Of a stretch of DNA of 64,000 nucleotides, positions 58,530-64,000 are shown one piece after another. This DNA is from Heterocephalus glaber (taxonomy: Eukaryota; Chordata; Mammalia; Rodentia; Bathyergidae): NCBI RefSeq assembly GCF_000247695.1, contig NW_004624865.1:4346719-4410718 (forward strand), in the 5' to 3' direction. Numbering within the stretch: the first letter of the stretch is position 1; the number at the start of each line of letters is the position of its first letter. Made by a program: the position numbers and the translations under genes. The notes under the pieces are model-generated. The model was given only the letters and a program-made list of their open reading frames with translations. It was not told the DNA's origin and did not search any database.

Positions 58530-59146
58530 GTGAAACCTTTTTTCCTAAAATACATGTTCTTTAACTTAAAAACCAAAGGAGAGGGCCGGGGATTTAGCTC
58601 AGTGGTTCCACCACCTGCCTCATAAGCCCAAGGTCCCGAGTTCGATCCCTGGTACCAAAAAAAAACAAAAGAGAGCTGGGCATAGTGGCACACACCTATA
58701 ATCCCAGCACCCGGGAGGCTGAGGCAGGAGGATCGCTGTTTGAGGCCAACCTGAAATACATAGTGAAACCCTGTCTTAAAAAGACCAGAAGAGAAATTTA
58801 ATTTTAAATTTTTCTCTTCTTATTCCTGAAAAGGGTGTGGGTCCAAACATAAACTGGCCGCTTCAATGAGGGACAGCAGACGTGTTAGACTGGTCACACA
58901 GTAGAGTCTGCCTTTCATGTAGACACAGCGCCCCTTACTGACACGTAAGGCCTCTGTTTACCCTAGGCCAGGGGTGGAGGTGGTTATCCAGTTTGAAGAC
59001 TTGCCTGGAAATCAGCTATGATGTAGTTCGTGGGCAGGAATGTCTACAGTTGTCAGTGCTTTCAGGTCAAAAGGGAATAAGTGATTATTTAAATGAATTG
59101 GGAAATGTGACTTAAATTTTACAAATGTGTTTATTTTGTTTCTCAG
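56622..59146. repeat. E2F6: E2F6 intron 2
   Basis: 56622-58315 is free of recognised SINEs. Then ID-like, plus, 58318-58400; ID 3' end 58461-58488 with AAT repeat to 58527; ID-like, plus, 58583-58672; B1, plus, 58677-58785. 58790-59146 is unique. Confidence 0.75.
58488..58527. repeat. AAT microsatellite at a SINE tail
   Basis: About thirteen AAT units grown from the A tail of an ID-like SINE fragment. Confidence 0.9.
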
Positions 59147-59363
59147 AAGCTCTAAAAGTGAAGAGGCCACGTTTCGATGTATCACTGGTGTATTTAACTC
59201 GGAGGTTCATGGATCTTGTCAGATCTGCTCCTGGGGGCATCCTGGATTTAAACAGGGTGGCAACCAAGCTGGGTGTGCGCAAGCGCAGAGTATACGACAT
59301 CACCAACGTCCTGGATGGCATCGCCCTGGTGGAGAAGAAATCCAAGAACCACATCCGGTGGAT
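59147..59363 (+). CDS. E2F6: E2F6 exon 3: winged-helix DNA-binding domain, residues 55-126
   Basis: 217 bases between acceptor TTTGTTTCTCAG and donor GGAT/GTGAGT, phase 1 to phase 2. Encodes almost the whole winged-helix fold, from KVKRPRFDVSLVYLTRRFMD to EKKSKNHIRW. The DNA-reading RRxYD motif is RRVYD (residues 101-105) in the recognition helix, followed by ITNVLDGI. Compared with human from memory: Arg for Lys at 74 and 91, Ala for Asp at 114; the last site varies among E2Fs. All expected contact residues are intact. Confidence 0.99.
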
Positions 59364-60611
59364 GTGAGTGGGCTTCTGCAGCTCCTTGCTTTCCTGCTTC
59401 CCATTCCTGTTAGGTGACAGTTTTGTTCTTAAACCAAAGCAGATATTAGCAATGATAGGCAGCATGTAATAAAGCCAGGTGTGATTCTCAATAGGAAAGG
59501 ATTCTGTAAGATTTTCTTGCCTTGTCCCACAATGGGCTTTTAAAAAAATTTCTTAGCTGGGAGTGGGGGTTTAGCTTAGTGGTGCCGCCACCTGCCTCTC
59601 AAGCACAAGGTCCCGAGTTCGATTGCCAGTACCAAAACAAAATTTCTTAGGACTGAGTGGGGAACTTAGACATAGAAAGTCTTTTCCACAGTTCCGTCGT
59701 TCCAGTTGCTTCCCGGTGGAAACCAGTAAGGTTGAGAACAGTGATGCTTGAGAGGCACCACCCCGGGATGAGTGTAGGGGAGCTGTGGCCTCCCTCGGTG
59801 ATCTGTTCACTGTGGAGCTCCTCAGATTGCGCTCTGTGTCACTAATGTGAATTAGATCTGAGGGTCAGGACGGAAGAGGGGTGTCAGACCCCAGTGACAG
59901 CCTTTGCCTTATTTTTTTCCCATAAAGCCTGAAGGGGGGAATGGGCATGGTTGCGCACGCCTGTGATCCCAGCACTCAGGAGGCTGAGGCAGGAGGGTCA
60001 CTCTGAGTTCAAGCCCTAGCCTGGACTACATAGCGAGACCCTGTCTCAACCTCCCCAAACCTCGAAAGCGAAAGGTCCTGAGTTCGATCCCTGGTACCAA
60101 AAAAATAACCCCCCACGTGCCAGGGATTTAGCACAGTGGCACTCTCTGCCTCGTGAGTGCAAGGTCCTGAGTTCGATCCCCAGTACCAAAAAAAAAATGC
60201 ACCTCCTACCCTGCAGAAATGACTAAAGGAGAGAAAGTGTGTATCAGTTGTTGCTCAGTCTTAACCTTGCTGGAGTAGCCATTCGTAACTAAAGAAGATC
60301 TCTTAAGAATAATGAGCCAGGCACGATGGCGCACACCTGTAGTCCCAGCACTCAGGCTGAGGCAGGAGGATCGTCCCAAGTCCAAGGCCAGCCTGGGCTA
60401 CATAGTGAGACCCCCTTCTCAGAAAAACCAAAAAGAGAAAGAAAAGCAGAGTGTGACGTTGTATTCAGAAAGAACGTGCACAGAGCGAGAGCCTGCAGAC
60501 TCGCACACACAGCGCGCTAGTGGAGCAACTGTCTCAGCACTCTGCGTCACTCTGCAGAGCTGCAGCTCTTCAGGGTCTCGGCTGCTCCTCAGAGCGGTTT
60601 GTCTTCCACAG
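59364..60611. repeat. E2F6: E2F6 intron 3 with SINEs
   Basis: ID-like, plus, 59562-59641 with duplication AAATTTCTTAG; B1, plus, 59938-60055, fused to an ID 3' end 60060-60103; ID-like, plus, 60115-60199; B1, plus, 60317-60440. The rest is unique. Confidence 0.8.
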
Positions 60612-60767
60612 AGGATCCGACCTGAACAGCTTCTCAGCAGTGCCCCAGCAGAAGCAGCTGCAGCAGGAGCTGTCCGACCTGTCTGCGATGGAGGATGCTC
60701 TGGATGAGTTGATTAAGGACTGTGCTCAGCAGCTGTTTGAGTTAACAGATGACAAAGAGAATGAAAG
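60612..60767 (+). CDS. E2F6: E2F6 exon 4: dimerisation region, ends at an AT-AC intron, residues 127-178
   Basis: 156 bases between acceptor TTGTCTTCCACAG and the AT donor AAAG/ATATCCTTT, phase 2 to phase 2. Encodes GSDLNSFSAVPQQKQLQQEL, SDLSAMEDALDELIKDCAQQ and LFELTDDKENE. The heptad-like Leu pattern is the leucine-zipper part of the DP dimerisation surface. Reading past the donor gives nine extra residues and a stop, the signature of intron retention, not a real terminus. Confidence 0.97.
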
Positions 60768-60776
60768 ATATCCTTT
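60768..60776 (+). other. E2F6: U12-type AT donor (5' splice site) of E2F6 intron 4
   Basis: ATATCCTTT is the exact consensus of an AT-AC minor-spliceosome donor. No GT fits the required reading frame. E2F genes are known to carry a conserved minor-class intron. Confidence 0.95.
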
Positions 60777-62589
60777 AAATCTGTACATACGTTTGTAGTT
60801 TGTTTGTTTAGTGAGACAAGGTCTGAATAAGCCTGAGTTCAGGCTGGAATTGAACTCACTGTGTAGCCCAGGTTGGCCTGGAGCTCATGGCGATCCTCCT
60901 GCCTCAGCCTCCTGAGTGCTGGGAACACAGGCGTGCACCACCACACCTGGCTATATCTCTCTTTTAAACACTGCTGCTGCCCAAGCTGATTAAGTGATGT
61001 TACCAGCTTGGGGATTTCATCTCTGTGCTCACAATATAATATTACATCGTTAAACGTGAAAGTAAGCAAAGTCCTGTGGGTTGGTGCCTCTCGCAGTGGC
61101 GGCCTTGGGGTAACATTCTGTGTGCGACCCAAGTCCAAAGCGACCAAGCTGATGTTTCCAGTCAGCACAGCATTCCCCATTGTGGTGGTTTCAGTCCTCA
61201 TACTAAATCAACTTTGCCCTAATCTGTGAACCAGTTTATTTCTGAAGCAGTAAGACTCACCAGTGAGGCGGTGCTTGGATGCCACCCATGCCCACGGTGG
61301 TCCAGTCGCCAGGTATTCAGGTGCCCCAGTAGGGAAGGGAAGGGCTTCGCCGTTACCTGTGACCCTTGCCTGCAGCCCTCACAGCAGATGCGCACTGGGG
61401 ACTCGGTGCAGTCCATAGTGCCCAAGGTGAGCACATTCGCACTAGGGTTCAGTCTGAACCCTGCCGGGCTGGGGCTGACTCCAGGCTGCTCTGCGATGCT
61501 CCAGGTTGCTCCTCCCCACAGGACAGTCAGCAAAAAGAAAACGCAAGTCAGTGCTTGCACCGCTGCAGCCAGCCAGGAAGTGTGCGGTGTGAGAGAGGTG
61601 CGGGGTGAGGCTGTGCGCAACTGCACAGCCCGAGGGCAGAGGCAGGGTTGCAAATCTGAGGCCGGCGGGCAGCGCTACTACTCAGTGAGACCCGGGCTCC
61701 AAATGCACAGGGCTGGGAACGGAGCCCATTCCCGGTGCCACTGAAGACGATGACAACGACGATGACAACACGACCGGATCAGGGAATTAAGTTTCAGGCA
61801 GCACAAACAAGCTGAAAAGCGTTCAGATAATGAAGCAGAAAATAATATTAGAAGAGGAAAGTCCGTGAGTCCATGATAGTCTCACGAAAACTCTTCTCTA
61901 GGTTGTTTCTACTTTTTATAGATTAGGGAAACAATGGGCTTATCAAAACCCCAAATAGTTTTTCCTGAAGCCGTTTCTAGTAAGGTCTAACCCTGAATAG
62001 GGTGGAGGTGGGGATTGGAACACAGTCATCTGCCCTAGCTTGTGGCTCTGCTTTCTGTGGTCTCACCCACAGTGACTGGTCCAGAGATATCAAGGGGGAA
62101 ATTCCAGAAGGAGCAGTTGTGAGTTTTAAATAACTCCCTGCATGTCATTAGGAGTGTTTATTTTATCGCTAGTTCCTGCTGTTACCCACTGTGCCTGACC
62201 TGCGGGCGAGGCCTACAGGCCATGTGCATGGCAAGAAGGAGCCTCGGAGCCATGTGGCTGGGTGCTCTCTGTGGTTCCGACCTCCCCCAGGGTCTCAGGA
62301 CGTGGCCCCAGGGTAAGGGACGCAGCTGCACCCCCGAATGTAGGGACTCAGACTCTGTTAACACTTTGCTCAAGCAATTGTTGCAATCACAAGAATTCTT
62401 TTAAGAACTCTTTTAAGTTGACTTATAAATACCACAGGACCCTATAAAACTTAAGAAGTGTATATGAAATAGTGAGTTGCCTATGAAATAATTTGTTTTA
62501 CCAACTGCTTTCCTGACTTGTGAGTCTGAAAACGAAAGCTGCTGCTGCACTTGGGTTCTCACTCTGAGCCCAGCCCAAAGCCCCAGTTA
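60777..62589. repeat. E2F6: E2F6 intron 4 (AT-AC) interior
   Basis: A B1 SINE, minus, at about 60812-60960 starts only about 45 bases after the U12 donor. A degenerate B1-dID lies at about 61625-61745. 60965-61620 and 61750-62580 are unique. Confidence 0.75.
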
Positions 62590-62607
62590 TCCTTGACTGG
62601 ACCCCAC
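62590..62607 (+). other. E2F6: U12 branch site and AC acceptor of E2F6 intron 4
   Basis: TCCTTGAC at 62590-62597 fits the U12 branch consensus TTCCTTRAC, with the branch A at 62596. The intron ends CCCAC at 62607, 11 bases later, within the 10-16 base window typical of minor introns. There is no polypyrimidine tract. Confidence 0.93.
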
Positions 62608-62722
62608 GCTGGCCTATGTCACGTACCAGGACATCCACAGCATCCGGGCCTTCCACGAGCAGATCGTCATCGCAGTGAAGGCCCCGGAGGAGACCAGGCT
62701 GGACGTCCCTGCGCCCAGAGAG
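62608..62722 (+). CDS. E2F6: E2F6 exon 5: marked box, residues 179-217
   Basis: 115 bases from the AC acceptor to donor GAG/GTGGGT, phase 2 to phase 0. Encodes [20 protein letters not shown] then [18 protein letters not shown], the marked-box region that supports DP pairing and partner binding. Nearly identical to human (Arg for Gln in SIRAF; Glu for Ala in APEE). Confidence 0.97.
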
Positions 62723-63916
62723 GTGGGTGACCCCCAAGCCCGGAAGGTTGGGTGGCCCTGGAGGAGACACCACACACTGACTTGCTATGATGAGTTGAGG
62801 ACGAGGGCTTGCCTTCCCAGGTGGCGTGGTGCCTGGCTGCCAGGTGGACACGAGGGGTGTGCAGATGGCTCTCTGGGGCCGTGACACAACCTGGAGTCGC
62901 CGAGGTCGGTCTCAGCCTGGCAGCTCCCAGAGTTGAGTCTCGCGAGTCGTGCTCAGCAGGACACTAGAGCATACTGGCTTCAGAGGGCTTGGGGTCCTGA
63001 GCCCAGTGTCACCCGCCCCAGCTGTCCTCATAATCTGTTGTACTGGGACCAAGCACGGCTGCCCCTGCTGCGGGGAGGTGAGGGGTGGCCTTGGGGCCGC
63101 CGTGGTCAGGGCAGCGCACCTCCTTCTTGTGTTGTTCAGCAGTGGCTCTGCAGGCTCGGTGTCCCCAGTGGACCAGCGCTGGCTGGCACCCAGCACCCGA
63201 GCGGAGGTGCTGTCCAGCCCCTGCCTGGGACCAGGGGCACAGCAAGGGTGGCGCATGAGTTCCAGACCCTCTGGATGCTGAGTCTATTTATTTTACTTTT
63301 TTTCCTAGTACTAGGGATTAAACCCAGGCTTTGCACATGCTACACGAGCGAGTACCATACCCAAGCTGCATTCCAAACCCTTTCTGAGTTTTATTTTGAG
63401 ACAGGGTCTCCCTAAGTTGCCCATGCTGGCCTCAAATTCAAGCTCTTCCTGGTTCAGCCTCAGGTGTAGCTGAGAGCCCAGGCATGGGGCATTCAGCCGG
63501 ACTGCTGGACAGGGCCAGGCCTGAGCATGGCTGACCCACTCTGACAGACACAGGCGCCTGACGGCTGCTCTGAGGGCCAGGTGTGGCTCGCCGGGTTCCT
63601 TGTGGAGCAGCGCTGTCATCGCCCCTGGGAAGCTGAAGCTGAGGATTTGAGCACCCAGCCAGTGAGGCCGCGCTTCACGTGCCTGTCTTCCGGGGTGTGG
63701 CGCCTCCATCACAAGGCGCTCCCTGTGGTCCTGGCCTCCTGGTCCTTCCCTGGAGACAAGGGCAAGGGCGGCTCCCCAGCCCAGCTCCTCGGTAGACCCT
63801 CAGAGTGTGGGGCGCTGGCTTGCTCCTTGGGGCCCCAGCCCCATGGGTGAGAGGGTGTCAGGCTGCGGCCCTGGGACATCCCCTGCGTCTGAGACTGCTG
63901 TGCTGTGTCCCCGCAG
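62723..63916. repeat. E2F6: E2F6 intron 5
   Basis: dID-like, minus, 63296-63380 joined to a B1, minus, 63390-63475 (one B1-dID dimer). The rest is GC-rich unique sequence with no exon similarity. Confidence 0.75.
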
Positions 63917-64000
63917 GACTCCATCACCGTGCACATCCGGAGCACCAAGGGGCCCATCGACGTGTACCTGTGTGAGGTGGAGCAGAGCCGCCCGGCCGCC
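63917..64000 (+). CDS. E2F6: E2F6 exon 6 (partial), residues 218-245
   Basis: Begins after acceptor TGTCCCCGCAG in phase 0 and runs off the window. Encodes DSITVHIRSTKGPIDVYLCE then VEQSRPAA. The first 23 residues match human closely; the last visible ones, SRPAA, diverge where human has GQTSN. The stop codon is outside the window. Confidence 0.95.

Larger units (their letters stand above)
52603..64000 (+). other. E2F6: E2F6 gene (partial, runs off right edge)
   Basis: Six plus-strand exons join in frame into residues 1-245 of E2F6 (281 residues in human). E2F6 is the E2F family member without transactivation and pocket-protein-binding regions; with a DP partner it binds E2F sites and recruits the PRC1.6 complex (PCGF6, MGA, L3MBTL2) to silence germline and G1/S genes. 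Introns are 3856, 2525, 1248, 1840 and 1194 bases; the fourth is AT-AC. Intact frame, introns and promoter rule out a pseudogene. Confidence 0.98.

Noticed and set aside
58583..58672. True tRNA genes (A and B boxes, TTCGATCC loop, terminal CCA-like ACCA)
   Set aside because: Many dispersed copies with A tails and target duplications; the D-stem is not formed. These are ID-like SINEs.
60768..60798. E2F6 ending at the stop after DDKENERYPLNLYIRL
   Set aside because: Those residues come from reading into the AT-AC intron; the conserved continuation [12 protein letters not shown] is found at 62609.
52603..63999. E2F6 as a processed pseudogene
   Set aside because: Introns, splice sites, intact frame and a CpG-island promoter are all present.

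Overview
This window is nuclear DNA from a mammal, most likely a non-murid rodent. It has split genes with GT-AG introns, three CpG islands, MIR and L1 relics, and a dense carpet of two SINE types: B1-like (7SL-derived) units, often fused to a tRNA-like half (B1-dID type), and ID-like units with the pol III boxes TAGCTCAGTGG and GTTCGATCC ending in TACCAAAA. No murid B2 or B4 elements were recognised. Nothing bacterial, phage or CRISPR-like is present. The exact genus cannot be fixed from the sequence alone.

Two genes are recognised, arranged head to head. The left third (1-20258, minus strand) holds nine consecutive coding exons of GREB1, the oestrogen-induced oestrogen-receptor cofactor: the start codon at 20258 and residues 1-457, running off the left edge. 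All eight introns bounded on both sides here are phase 1, so every internal exon is a multiple of three. The right fifth (52603-64000, plus strand) holds E2F6, the repressor E2F of the PRC1.6 complex: six coding exons from the start codon to residue 245, running off the right edge. The same neighbour pair lies in divergent orientation on human 2p25.

Between the two start codons lie about 32 kb of intergenic or 5' non-coding sequence. It holds CpG islands near 24.3-25.6 kb and 46.8-48.1 kb (candidate GREB1 promoters), the E2F6 promoter island near 52.2-52.8 kb, CTCF-like sites near 48.4 and 51.0 kb, several near-perfect oestrogen response elements, four same-orientation L1 3' ends, Tc1/mariner relics, an older L1 body, a GGAT satellite broken by a 770-base gap, and a second 365-base gap.

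The most notable observations are: an AT-AC (U12-type) intron in E2F6 with both diagnostic signals intact; a GC-AG intron in GREB1; a minisatellite that has copied a GREB1 splice donor about nine times; a ten-unit heat-shock-element array inside GREB1; an NRF1/E2F/YY1 composite promoter at E2F6; and a mariner-derived composite element found in two copies with the same internal junction. I see no wholly new gene system. The novelty is in splice-site and regulatory architecture.
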